Below, one piece after another: positions 1 to 8,230 of a stretch of DNA of 13,747 nucleotides (position 1 is the first letter of the stretch; every line of letters starts with the position of its first letter). Location: NCBI GenBank assembly GCA_015499985.1, contig JAAAUF010000305.1, forward strand, positions 1-13,747, read 5' to 3'. The stretch is from Haplosporangium gracile. Lineage: Eukaryota > Mortierellomycota > Mortierellomycetes > Mortierellales > Mortierellaceae. The notes under the pieces are model-generated. The model searched no databases. It was not told the origin of the DNA and saw nothing but the letters and a program-made list of their open reading frames with translations. Both the position numbers and the translations under genes were made by a program.

Positions 1-114
1 GAGGCTTCTATGATTGCTGCCTCGGGCGCGGTGCTTGACGATACCGTCGGTCTCACTGCCATCAAGCGCAAGTTGTTCGAGCAGCGCTGTGCTACTGGGT
101 CTTCAGCCGACTAG
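1..114 (+). CDS. C-terminal fragment of an unidentified protein
   Basis: Frame 1 is open from the first base to a TAG at 112-114 and gives 37 residues that end in GSSAD. The stretch looks coding: its codon use is balanced and it reads as an ordinary soluble helix-forming tail (for example GLTAIKRKLFEQR). The start, any upstream exons and the functional domains lie outside the window. I do not recognise the family from this tail. It is the last exon, or part of it, of a plus-strand gene whose 3' UTR runs into the AT-rich sequence that follows. Confidence 0.6.
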   Translation, partial: EASMIAASGAVLDDTVGLTAIKRKLFEQRCATGSSAD

Positions 115-820
115 AATACCCACTAACTGCAACTTTTAGCCGCTTCGTCAATATCATTCTTGTAATTGCAAAACACTTTTTGACGCACTTTTGTTTGTAG
201 TAATAGTAATATATTTTTTTTTATCCGTGCAGATTGTGTTTTATTACTTTGAGTATGGGAAAACTGAGACTGAATCAGCCTGCGGTTCTAAAGCTTCTGC
301 TCCGGAAAGAATCTTGTCAACTTGGAAGTGAAGACCACCCGGAAAAACCTCCTTCCAAAGGTGCTTTCAACCATCGACGACGCACCTGAGGCATGGCAGG
401 AAGATGTGTTTCCATTCGCGAGACACGTGAGTACAAGTCAAGAGTCGAGGCAGAAGCCGATCTGGTACAGCACTTCTGGCGGAAGTGGCTTTATGGTTTG
501 TTGTCGGTCTGGAGAGTTGAGCAAAAGCAACAAGAGGGTCATAGGGATAGTGCAAAGTGCGCAGATAGCGAGAGCGTGAGTATGCATTTGAGAGAAGAAG
601 TGTAAGTGGAGAGTTAGCGTAAGAGGAATAGGGGGAAAGTGGATGGGTAAGCAGGAGCGTGAACAAGTTGGGATTGTTAAAAAGAGCAACGGAGGGAAAA
701 GGCGAACGGACCACGAAAAAATAAACGGACAAGAAAAAAAAACGCGTTCTGAGGTAATAATGGCAATGGCACGTGAAAACTAGGCAATGCTGTTTTTTTA
801 TTTGACGCTCATCTCACTTC
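115..820. other. Intergenic region with a doubtful coding remnant
   Basis: This stretch holds the 3' flank of the first gene and then the 3' flank of the OTC gene. Bases 115-250 are AT-rich with poly-T runs. Bases 255-605 contain overlapping open stretches in two plus-strand frames that read like protein but have no continuous ATG-started ORF; this is treated as a finding. Bases 600-760 are purine-rich. Nothing here supports a confident gene. Confidence 0.5.
797..802 (-). terminator. Poly(A) signal of the OTC gene
   Basis: The minus strand reads AATAAA here, about 20 bases beyond the OTC stop codon. The distance and the T-rich surroundings on the plus strand suit a polyadenylation hexamer. 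The assignment rests on motif and position only. Confidence 0.5.
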
Positions 821-2359
821 TTAGAACCCCTTCTTGACAAGGAGCTGGTTGATACAAGCCAAGATGGTCCACTTGCGGTTCTCGGCCTCTTGGAAGACAT
901 GCGAACGAGGCGAATAAAAGACATCATCCGTGACCTCCTCCTGCTTGCGAGGAAGACAGTGCAAGAACTTCCAGTCAGCATTGGCGCCACTCTGTTCGAT
1001 CAGGTCGGTCGTCAATTGGTATCCTGCGAACGATGCGATGCGTTGTTTCTTTTCTTCTTCCTGTCCCATACTGATCCTATTAGATGATAATCCAATGTTT
1101 GCAAACAAGATAATCATAGGGTCAGTTGTTGTTGGTATTCAAAATTTCTCAAATCCAATGCACATAGAAGCAAAGTGAAAGGAGAACGAACCATGTGTCA
1201 GTAACGATGATATCGGCGTTACGAAGTGCATCCTTAGGATCATGATAAATCTCCAAATCCGTGCCATGAACCTGAGCATTCTTCTGTGCCTGTTTCAAGA
1301 TCTCGGCATTGGGCTCATATCCCTTGGGCGTCGCCATGGTGATATGCATCCCGACCTTGGGCAGCTGCAACATCAACGAGTGCAAGATGTTGTTCCCGTC
1401 TCCGACCCAGGCCAAACGGAGGTTCTTGAGGGTTGATGTAGGGGAGGTGGTGTGAGGGTCCGAGCCAAAGGGAGTGTAGAGTTCGTGCAGGGTCATCAGG
1501 TCTGCGAGGATTTGGGTTGGGTGGTACAGGTCTGAGAGGGCGTTGATGATCGGCACTGTCGAGTACTTTGCCAGCGTCTATTACATTCAAAGAGGGGTGA
1601 GAAAAAGAAGGTTAGTTTTTCTGTTCCACTCAAATGATTGGATTTGGATCGATTAAGGTGACAAGTCACACGTTTATCATGCCTCGGCCTCCTCTAATCT
1701 ATACCTCGATCTCGGAGTGGGCTCCGACGCGGGCCATGATGCCGTCGACCATGCTCGAGACAACCTTGCTGGTGTCCAGCAACGACTCATTCACGCCCAA
1801 TTGAATATCCTGCGATCCCAAAAACATCGCATGTCCGCCTATCATTCATTCACCATCAACAAGAAATACAGTTAGTCCCTCTGATCAAATCAACAACAAT
1901 CAGCATCAACAACAATCAGCATCAACAACAATCAGCATCAACAACAATCATCAAGAACCTAATGAACATACCAAGGTATGCGACGGCGGTCTCGGTAGCA
2001 ACACGGGTACGAGTCGAGCGCTTAGAGAACATCAAGGCCATAGTCTTTCCAGCCAAAGGCGCACCACTTGACTGACCCAAGACTTTTGCCTGATGCTTGA
2101 ACAGACAGGCACTCTGGATAATATCGGACAACTGTTTTGGAGAGAGATCGTTATCGGTCAAGAGATGAGGGACTCCAGAGACAGCGGGGACATCGGCAGT
2201 CGAATAGATCTTGCTCTGTTTGCTTGATTGAGGGGAGGTGTGAAAGGATCGGGCGGCGGTAGATGTGATTGCTGTTGCTGCTGCTGCTGCTGCTGAAGGA
2301 GTGTGAGAGATTGTCTGGGCAGCGACGACGGATGTGAGGCGGATGGTTGATTTGAGCAT
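821..2359 (-). CDS. Ornithine carbamoyltransferase, mitochondrial
   Basis: The enzyme condenses carbamoyl phosphate with ornithine to give citrulline, the sixth step of arginine synthesis, in the mitochondrial matrix in most fungi. Exons on the minus strand are 2359-1972, 1838-1705, 1577-1192 and 1076-821, joining in phase to 387 residues. All family motifs are intact: STRTR for carbamoyl phosphate (115-119), HPTQ (193-196), a DGNN loop, the ornithine-binding SMG (305-307) and HCLP with the catalytic Cys (342-345). The first 55 or so residues are rich in Ser, Ala and Arg, almost without acids, and include RSFHTS, as in a matrix presequence cleaved by MPP. A run of GCTGCT-type codons encodes poly-Ala inside it. 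The start at 2359 is the only ATG that gives this presequence. Introns begin GTATGT, GTATAG and GTTCGT. The yeast counterpart is ARG3. Arginine pathway control is suggested by a Gcn4-type site upstream. Confidence 0.97.
1889..1950. repeat. 16-bp tandem repeat inside OTC intron 1
   Basis: The unit ATCAACAACAATCAGC occurs three times without a change (1889-1904, 1905-1920, 1921-1936), followed by 14 bases of a fourth copy (1937-1950). The whole array lies in the first OTC intron (1971-1839), so it does not affect the protein, and it makes up almost half of that intron. Copy number is likely to vary between strains. Confidence 0.9.
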
Positions 2360-2398
2360 TTTTAAAAGGATGTGTGGTATATCTTGAACGCGATAAGG

Positions 2399-2422
2399 GT
2401 ATGTATGTATGTATGTATGTAT
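2399..2422. repeat. (GTAT)6 microsatellite in the OTC leader
   Basis: Six perfect GTAT units lie 40-63 bases upstream of the OTC start codon, probably in the 5' UTR. On the coding strand it reads (ATAC)6. It is a simple-sequence repeat with no visible coding role. Confidence 0.85.
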
Positions 2423-2533
2423 ATGTAGAAAGGTACAAGAAGTATGCTAGCAAAGGGTGCTGAAGAATGAAAGAAAAGTAGTGAAGTGAGGAAGAAAGGA
2501 AAAGAAAAGAAAAAGGCGATCCATCTACGCCCG

Positions 2534-2540
2534 TTTTATA
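2534..2540 (-). promoter_or_regulatory. TATA box of the OTC gene
   Basis: The minus strand reads TATAAAA, followed by CGGG, about 175 bases upstream of the OTC ATG. This is a full consensus match on the correct strand and leaves room for a leader of about 100-140 bases containing the GTAT repeat. Confidence 0.6.
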
Positions 2541-2590
2541 TGTCTCCAGAAAGACCCGTTAGACTCGAAATTGATCGAAAACTCAAATGC

Positions 2591-2597
2591 AGAGTCA
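2591..2597 (-). promoter_or_regulatory. Possible Gcn4/CPC1-type binding site
   Basis: The minus strand reads TGACTCT, about 50 bases upstream of the OTC TATA box. Gcn4-family bZIP activators bind TGACTCA, and the HIS3 site of yeast carries the TGACTCT variant. Regulation of ornithine carbamoyltransferase by general amino-acid control is known in fungi. One heptamer can occur by chance, so this is suggestive only. Confidence 0.35.
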
Positions 2598-2758
2598 CCG
2601 CGCATCCAAATGACAAAGGCCGTCACAATTATCTTTCGGAAAATATATAGACAGGAGTCTCTTTTTATATGCAACAAAGACGACTATCACGCACACGATC
2701 AAAAGGCGTACCTACGAAACCTTACGAAAAAAAAAGAAAAAAAAAAAAAAAAGAGCTA

Positions 2759-3582
2759 TTACTGAAGCATCTTAACACCAAGCGCGTCAAGGCGGCTCTG
2801 GAGCTCGTGCCTATCTTCGATCGCCTGCAACTTGTCCCGTCCGCCAATTGACTCGCCCGCGAAAAAGATGGACGGGAACGTCGAGTGTCCATGCGTGATC
2901 TTTGTCAAAATCCTCTTGATATCATCTCCCTTTGCTATTGTTTTCGATAATTGACAAAAATTGGTTATGTCATTAGTTACAATTGTAAGTTTAGAGGAAA
3001 TAGTAACCGGAAGAAAAGTGGCAAAGGGAACAAAGGGACGTACGTTCGAGGTCGACTTCCAATAATCCAAAGTCGTTGGTATATGTCTTGAGCAACTTCT
3101 TCGCAGCAGCAGAGTACCTATGTTTACATATTCACCAACACGCAATTGTTATCCGTCAGTAAGAAGAATGCTTTGGACAACATGCATACCCAACTGCCAA
3201 CAATCATTTTCACAACAAGCAAAGTTACATACTGGCAGTAGGTCTTGGAAAAGACCATGACACGGTGCTGATCAATCAACCCTTGGATACGATGCTCAAG
3301 TGCCACAATCGGTGTCTCTGGCACATCCTGGTCTGCATCTATCATCATCGGTTCGCCCTCCCCATCGGCCACCGCGTGTCCCGAGTGTCCCTGCTGCGTT
3401 AATGATTTTCCTCCTCCTGCTGATAGCTCGGTATTTCCGTTGGTTCCTGTGCGGTAGAGTGTTGCGGTGTAGAAGACGCAGTAGAATGCCACAGTGACGA
3501 GGGCCAGGACCCGGAACCGTCGTGACCGAACGATGGTTGTGATGACATTCTTTGGCTTTGGTTTCGTTGACAGTGCCTCCAT
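2759..3582 (-). CDS. Membrane-anchored monothiol glutaredoxin (Grx6/Grx7 type)
   Basis: Exons on the minus strand are 3582-3233, 3117-3044 and 2934-2759, joining in phase to 199 residues. A short basic cytosolic tail is followed by one hydrophobic segment (about 25-43), a low-complexity linker (about 45-88) and a C-terminal glutaredoxin fold (about 90-199). The active site is CQYS with the nucleophilic Cys at 116, so it is a monothiol enzyme in the YCQYS setting of class I glutaredoxins. The TFP segment with the cis-proline and a GES-IGG glutathione-binding loop are present. In yeast, proteins of this layout (Grx6, Grx7) sit in the ER/Golgi membrane with the domain in the lumen and control thiol redox state. 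Localisation here is inferred from the N-terminal anchor. The first intron interrupts the codon just after the catalytic Cys. Donors are GTATGT and GTACGT; acceptors are CATAG and AATAG. The family is well supported; the second intron's last codon (Pro) is the least certain joint. Confidence 0.93.
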
Positions 3583-4073
3583 TCTGTGTTCTTGTTGTTG
3601 TTGTTGTTATATGTTGCTGTTGTTGCTGGTCCTGAGTTGTGTATGAGTGGGTGTTGATGTAGAAGAGCCTTGATGAGTTGAAGAAGGAAAAAAGGAGAAA
3701 GAGTGAATGAAGTACAATAAGAAGAGAGGGGGGGGGAAAGAAAAGAGAGAGAAGCCAAAGAAAGAACAAGAGAAGAAGAGTCTCATCTCTCTCGACCCAC
3801 AAAAGCCCACTTTTGGCTCACAAGAAACAAGACAGAAACCAAAACGCTATTTCATTCGTTTTCACACACGCTGTAACAATGATGTCCCTATTTTTTCTTT
3901 TTGTTTATCCTGTCTCTCTTTTCTCCCTGCGTGTCTCTCTCACACCGTCGCATAGACCCATAAGCAAGACAAGCAAACAAAAAAGAAAGAGAGTGGATCC
4001 CTTTTTTTTAATTCAAATTTCGCTTATTCATGCCCAATACACGCATTCGAAAAAAAAAAGAAACTCAGGAAGC
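3583..4073. other. Intergenic: glutaredoxin promoter and 3' flank of the next gene
   Basis: Immediately before the glutaredoxin ATG the coding strand has ACA/CAA triplet runs (about 3590-3640), typical of a fungal leader. Bases 3690-3785 are strongly purine-rich on the plus strand, including a run of G at 3730-3736, so the transcript leader or promoter is a long pyrimidine tract. Bases 3880-4060 are T- and C-rich followed by A runs. Long open frames across here are low-complexity and not credible genes. Confidence 0.55.
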
Positions 4074-4664
4074 TTAAGAAGAAGAAGAAGAAGAAGAAGA
4101 CGAAGAAGGAAGCGCAACAGTCAGGCAAGCAAGCTCCATCCCCCGATCCTCCCAATTACTACCCGCAAAATCCATCGACACCCCTGTCGTTTTCCCATAC
4201 CCAATCCAACAGTTCCCCTTCCTCCCTCCACCTTGCTTCTCCTCCGGCTCGCCCAACAGCTGCACCACCTCGTGGCCCTTCTTCTCCATATCCATCTTCA
4301 CCAACTCTACTGGCTCAGTGGCAGATGACTTTTTGGGAATGACGAAGGATAATGAGAAGGTCTCAAATTTATCCGCAGGGCTTCGGTAGAGATGAATAGC
4401 GACTAATGTCAAGAGAGACCGGTCCGGTGTCGAGTTGGTGTATGCTGACGGGACCAATGGTTGTGAGGGTTCATAGTTGAACGAGATTCCGAGCCTAGGG
4501 TATGAATGATAAACTGCGTCCTTGTACACCTTGACTGTTGGTTTTGGTACAGTTGTCTCTGTGCTTGTGTTGTTCTCCTTGTGCTTGTGCTTGGATGCCT
4601 CTGCAAGAAGCGCTACCACCTCCGACGAGCCTGGATGTTGGCCGAGTAATGAATGGAGCTCCAT
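4074..4664 (-). CDS. Uncharacterised 196-residue protein with a polyserine tail
   Basis: A single open frame starts at an ATG at 4664 and ends with TAA at 4076-4074. No intron is needed. I do not recognise the family. Residues 1-30 are helical and include a Lys/His-rich stretch. The core (about 45-185) alternates hydrophobic strands with glycines, for example YPRLGISFNY, LLTLVAIHLYR, VVQLLGEPEEKQGGG, CWIGYGKTTGVSMDF and NWEDRGMELACLTVA. This looks like a compact beta-rich domain and is clearly not random. There is no signal peptide, membrane segment or catalytic motif that I can name. The last ten residues are all serine, encoded by eight AGA repeats plus two variants on the plus strand. It lies between glutaredoxin and CSN1 in the same orientation, which says nothing specific about function. 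The gene is probably real because of the domain-like pattern and balanced codon use. Confidence 0.7.
   Translation of the reverse strand: MELHSLLGQHPGSSEVVALLAEASKHKHKENNTSTETTVPKPTVKVYKDAVYHSYPRLGISFNYEPSQPLVPSAYTNSTPDRSLLTLVAIHLYRSPADKFETFSLSFVIPKKSSATEPVELVKMDMEKKGHEVVQLLGEPEEKQGGGRKGNCWIGYGKTTGVSMDFAGSNWEDRGMELACLTVALPSSSSSSSSSS
4077..4106. repeat. AGA triplet repeat encoding polyserine
   Basis: Eight uninterrupted AGA triplets (4077-4100), then CGA and AGA, form the 3' end of the unknown gene and encode ten serines (TCT/TCG) directly before its stop codon. The array is in frame, so length changes would only alter the serine count. Confidence 0.85.
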
Positions 4665-4748
4665 GGTTGATTCTTGATGGCCGTTTAGAAAAAGTAGAGT
4701 GATCAGTGCTGCCGAGTTGACTTCAAATGGTGTGACATTTTTTCAGTT

Positions 4749-4754
4749 TTTATT
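4749..4754 (-). terminator. Poly(A) signal of the CSN1 gene
   Basis: The minus strand reads AATAAA within an A-rich stretch about 150 bases beyond the CSN1 stop. No closer hexamer is present. It lies about 85 bases upstream of the next minus-strand ATG (4664), so the two genes are closely packed. Confidence 0.4.
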
Positions 4755-4838
4755 TTGCTCTTTTGTGTTTGCTAAATTTCAATTTCAGATAACGCCTGTC
4801 TGCATGTGTGTCTCTCGCCTCCTAATTTCAAGTGTTTG

Positions 4839-4862
4839 GGACAAGTGGACAAGTGGACAAGT
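4839..4862. repeat. Three tandem GGACAAGT units in the CSN1 3' flank
   Basis: The 8-bp unit GGACAAGT is repeated three times without a change at 4839-4846, 4847-4854 and 4855-4862. The array lies 40-63 bases beyond the CSN1 stop, so it is probably in the 3' UTR. On the transcript it reads ACTTGTCC three times. Confidence 0.85.
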
Positions 4863-4901
4863 AAAAAAGTCAGACTCTCTCAGAAGACAGCCAGCATCCT
4901 C

Positions 4902-7197
4902 TTAGCGATGGTGGCGATCTCGAGAAAAGCTGCTTAAGAAACTAGAGACGTTGGCACGCGTACCGGCAAACATCTCACGATCACGTCCACCACGAGGGTG
5001 ATGACCAGCCTCAAAGGGGTGCTCGCCATCATTGGGTCCACCACGCTCGCCGGGGGGACCCTTGACCACCAATCCATGGTTCATCATCTGCATACGAAGA
5101 ACCAATGCTTTGGCCTCGCGCTCATAGTCCTGGCCCATCGCCGTCGACCGGTCAAAGATCGCAGAACGCTTGTTAGTCTGCTTGGCCCAGAGAATTTTTT
5201 GCTGAGAGTCGATCCTGGCCTCAATCTGTCCTCCAATGATCAACGACACCAGCTCCTTCTCCAACGCAGGCACAGTCGTCGAAAAGCTCTTGGCCATCTT
5301 GGTCAAATCAACCGTCAAGAATGGGCTCGTGAACTGAACCAGCGCCTTCTTGCGAATGTTTGTGTACAAGGCCTCGATATGCGAGTGCAAATGCAAATCC
5401 AGCAGGTAGTCATTCTATTTGGTGCGATCATGAAAAAGTATATATGTTAAATAAGACCATGTTAATAAATAATTAGGTCCGCAATACATCTGTCCCAAGA
5501 ATAGTTCAGAACGTTGCATATTGCTTTACACACAAGAAATCAAGTCTGCAACAATAAGGCATAAAAAAGTACCTTCCACTTATCCATGATGTCAAGGCAG
5601 AGGGCATAGTTGGAGTTGTAAAATCCTTGGATAAGGTCACGGATGTGGGGCTCCAGCTCGAGGTATTGGCGGAATCCAACATTGTCGATGACTAGACGCT
5701 TGAGCTCCGTTCTGTTGAAACTGGCCAAAGCACAGAGTCCTCCATAGACGGCAATGTCGTTGGCCGAGATCACATCACTGTACTGGTTGCCGACTAACTC
5801 TTCTCCGATTGACAAGAAATCGCGTGCGGCAGCAGGGTACTTGCTGAGGTCGAGGTTGGCGAGACCAGAGGCGGCCTTGAGCTTGGCCTTGGTCAGCTCC
5901 TTGTCCTGGGCTACCTCGGGGGTGGAATCGGCCTTGACTACATAGGTCAGTACGTGAGGAAAGTTGCCAAGCTCGATGCTTGCCTTGATGACGTTCATGC
6001 ATAACTCGATAATGTGCTTTGAGGTCGTGCAGTAGTCGCGTGTGCGCGAGTACGAGCGGTGGGCACTCGTCAAGTCTCCACACGCATAATAGTGATTTCC
6101 CAACTCGATATTTCCCATCTATTTCGATGATTCAGAATACAGGCTAGTTAGAGTCAAATATCAATAGGAGACGAAAATACTACATTCAATAGCAGCGCTC
6201 GGTTGCATTTCGTTTTCCTCATCACGTCAAGGCAACTTAAAAATAACAAGAGTACTTACGCGGATGCTCTCTTTGATAGAGTTACGCTTGTAGTTCTTGA
6301 GCTCACCCTCCAAGAGGTCAGTCTGCTGCTTGGCCTTCAACATCTGATTGTCAGCCCAAGCCTTGTCGACAGTCAACAAGTCGCTGCTGACAGTCCCGCT
6401 ACCGGGCGCGCCAAACTTGACCGCCTCGTTCAACTTTCTGACCAGGTTGATGTATCGCGCGACATGCAATGTATTCGTGTTCCTGAGCTCCGTAATCGCC
6501 AATTTGAGCGCGTCAACCTGGAGCGAGGGGCAGCGGTCCGCGATGAACTCCAAGCGGTTCACCTTCGTGTGTCCTATCATATTTGTTTGAGGCAATTCAA
6601 AACAGTTGAAAAATAAATCCGCTGTTTTTGTTGTATTTCCTGTTGCCGCCAATACCACGACGTGTTAAAAGAAGACAGACGAGACGTCGCTTTCCATGTC
6701 TTCCATTGCAGTTCCCGTTGCCACCATTTGTTTGTTTGTAAGACAAATAACCTGTCGCTGTTGCTCCGCTGCTTCCGCTTCCCTTGTAGTCCTTCCGTTG
6801 CCACCAATACCGCAGTATGTCCTTGATTCCGGTCCTAATCAATGGCAAAAAACTGGACTGCGTCATTTCGTGTGCATGTCAATTCCAATTTACCTTTGTA
6901 GGTAGCAATGTAGGCGTCAAGGTCCAAGTTGTTGGGAGCATCGACCTCAACAACCTTGACAAAGCGTTTACGCTTCGAATTGCCCGCCTGGTCTGCATTA
7001 CCACTACCACTAGCATCCGCAGTCAAGGTGACGTTGGACAACGAGGATGGAGTACCGGCGGTGGCGGGCTGGTTGTCAGTGTACATGTCGCTGTCCATAC
7101 TGGTAGTATGGTTGTCGGCAGAGGTGTCCATAGTGTTGGTGTTATATCCTGGGGTGGGGTCAAGTGAAGTTGGGTCGGGAGAGAGACGGGGGTCCAT
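4902..7197 (-). CDS. COP9 signalosome complex subunit 1
   Basis: CSN1 is a scaffold subunit of the COP9 signalosome, the complex that removes Nedd8 from cullins and so tunes cullin-RING ubiquitin ligases. Exons on the minus strand are 7197-6894, 6573-6260, 6118-5573 and 5414-4902, joining in phase to 558 residues. An acidic, Ser/Thr-rich N-terminus (1-80) is followed by a short basic patch (KRKRF), a TPR-like RPN7 region (about 100-370, including DYCTTSKHIIELCMNVIKAS) and a PCI domain (about 385-475, with HIEALYTNIRKKALVQF and EARIDSQQKILWA). The C-terminal tail is Gly/Arg/Pro-rich. Proteasomal Rpn7 is the close paralogue; the DYCTTSKH segment and the PCI end fit CSN1 better. Introns begin GTAAAT, GTAAGT and GTACTT and end ATAG. 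The first intron is 320 bases, the longest in the window. Confidence 0.93.
6574..6893 (-). other. Long first intron of CSN1 with degenerate repeats
   Basis: The intron is placed by joining the exon ending in IATYK to the exon starting in HTKVNRLEF with a shared Gly codon. On the plus strand it contains three copies of a GTTGCC(A/G)CCA core (6642-6656, 6717-6727, 6797-6811); the outer two match over 15 bases with one difference. Most of the other introns here are 60-135 bases and lack such structure. No ORF inside it is credible. Confidence 0.6.
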
Positions 7198-8230
7198 ACG
7201 TGTGTCTTGTGTGTCTTGTAGAGAGATTTCTTGTTCCTTATGCTTAAGAGGTCGACGCGTGTGTCTCGAAAGCGCTTATTTTTTTTGTTTTGACGTGATG
7301 AGTGGAATCGAAAATAAATGCGGTTCCTTGTCTGCTTTCCTTTGAGTTCCTGGCGACAATGAGTTGGGCGATGGCAAGTGAGGACGAGAACGTGTGCGTG
7401 TATGAAAGAGAAGGAAGAGGGAGGGGGGAGGAAGGGGGAGTAGAAAAGTAAAAAAGTTAAAGAATAAAAGGCGCAGGCGAGGGAAGTGTAAGTGTAAGTG
7501 TGAATGTTGAGTGAGCACACCCTGCCACCGTCTGCCAGTTTGCCAGTCGCTTGACTCTCACCGTCACAAAATCAAATCGAATCGCGCCTTATTAAAGGCC
7601 AGACAAGTCAAAGCCACATTCACGAACGTGCTCAGTGGTATTCATCGAACCGATCAAACGCGTCTACAGCGATTGTTGGTTTGCCTGCTCCTTCAAGCAT
7701 CTCTATGGATGCGAATCCTGAAGGGCAGTAAAAGGCACAGCAAAAAATACTAGCCCCTTACAGTCTATCCAGCTGGCTAATTCGGCATACGTATTCAGGG
7801 AAGGAATAGAATGTCAATTCCCTTGTCGCTTCGTCCTTTTCTTTCTCCTCAACTTTCCTGTCGCCGCCATAAGCATCATGACGAGAAAAAAAAAAGCAAA
7901 CAGTAAACAAAGGCGGGTTGTTCCTTTCTAACTGTTGAACATGAAACAATCATAGTTTCCCCCAGCTACCGGTGTCGGGTAGTTTTCTAATCCGCATATA
8001 CATTCATCGGTACTAAACGGTTTTGAACGCTATCAACTATTTACTATCGCACACAAAGCAACTCCCGATCGTTTATCTCAAACGGTTGCGTATAAAAGCG
8101 AAGAATGATGCTCAACTTTCCCCACGTCCATCTCCCTTATTTTCTCTCTACCATATCTATACTTCCTCTTCTCAGCTCTCTTCTCACCTCACCACCATCT
8201 TCAATCAGATACCCACTTAGCCAACATACA
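7198..8230. other. Divergent intergenic region between CSN1 and the Kre9-like gene
   Basis: About 1 kb separates two divergently transcribed genes. Bases 7405-7440 are a G/A tract on the plus strand, giving a long pyrimidine tract in the CSN1 leader or promoter. Bases 7510-7750 are open in one plus frame but lack an ATG. From 8105 the sequence becomes C/T-rich, typical of a leader, ahead of the plus-strand start at 8231. No tRNA or other gene was seen. Confidence 0.55.
8091..8098 (+). promoter_or_regulatory. TATA box of the Kre9-like gene
   Basis: TATAAAAG lies 133-140 bases upstream of the chosen start codon. It is followed by a pyrimidine-rich stretch, as often seen around transcription starts in strongly expressed fungal genes. 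The ATGs at 8105 and 8108 are too close to it to be in the transcript, which supports the start at 8231. Confidence 0.65.

Larger units (their letters stand above)
2360..2758. other. Spacer between the OTC promoter and the glutaredoxin 3' end
   Basis: The two genes point the same way, so this region contains the OTC leader and promoter (2360 to about 2640) and the 3' flank of the glutaredoxin gene. Bases 2727-2752 form an almost pure A tract on the plus strand, which is a T tract in the glutaredoxin transcript just after its stop. No additional gene is seen. Confidence 0.6.

Noticed and set aside
770..775. CACGTG E-box
   Set aside because: It lies beyond the OTC 3' end, away from any promoter, and a 6-base match is expected by chance.
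3296..3802. 168-codon minus-strand open frame
   Set aside because: It overlaps glutaredoxin exon 1 in another frame and consists of Phe/Leu/Ser and Thr/Gln runs from pyrimidine-rich and CAA-repeat leader sequence.
3813..4328. 171-codon plus-strand open frame
   Set aside because: It overlaps the 3' half of the minus-strand unknown gene, and its translation is low-complexity (Arg, Leu, Pro and His runs). It is a shadow of the AGA repeat and C-rich sequence.
4998..5450. 150-codon plus-strand open frame
   Set aside because: It is antisense to the CSN1 PCI exon, which has clear homology on the other strand.
7023..7520. 165-codon minus-strand open frame upstream of and overlapping CSN1
   Set aside because: The sequence is low-complexity (Leu, Phe, Pro, Thr) and overlaps CSN1 exon 1 in another frame.
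7511..7753. Open plus-strand frame in the CSN1/Kre9-like intergenic region
   Set aside because: It begins with GTG, has no in-frame ATG near the start, no recognised domain and no good splice partner.
7758..7949. 63-codon minus-strand open frame with an ATG
   Set aside because: Short, with no domain-like pattern, and in a promoter region.
8105..8230. Longer start for the Kre9-like gene at 8105
   Set aside because: It would begin only a few bases after the TATA box, upstream of any plausible transcription start, and would bury the signal peptide behind 42 residues.
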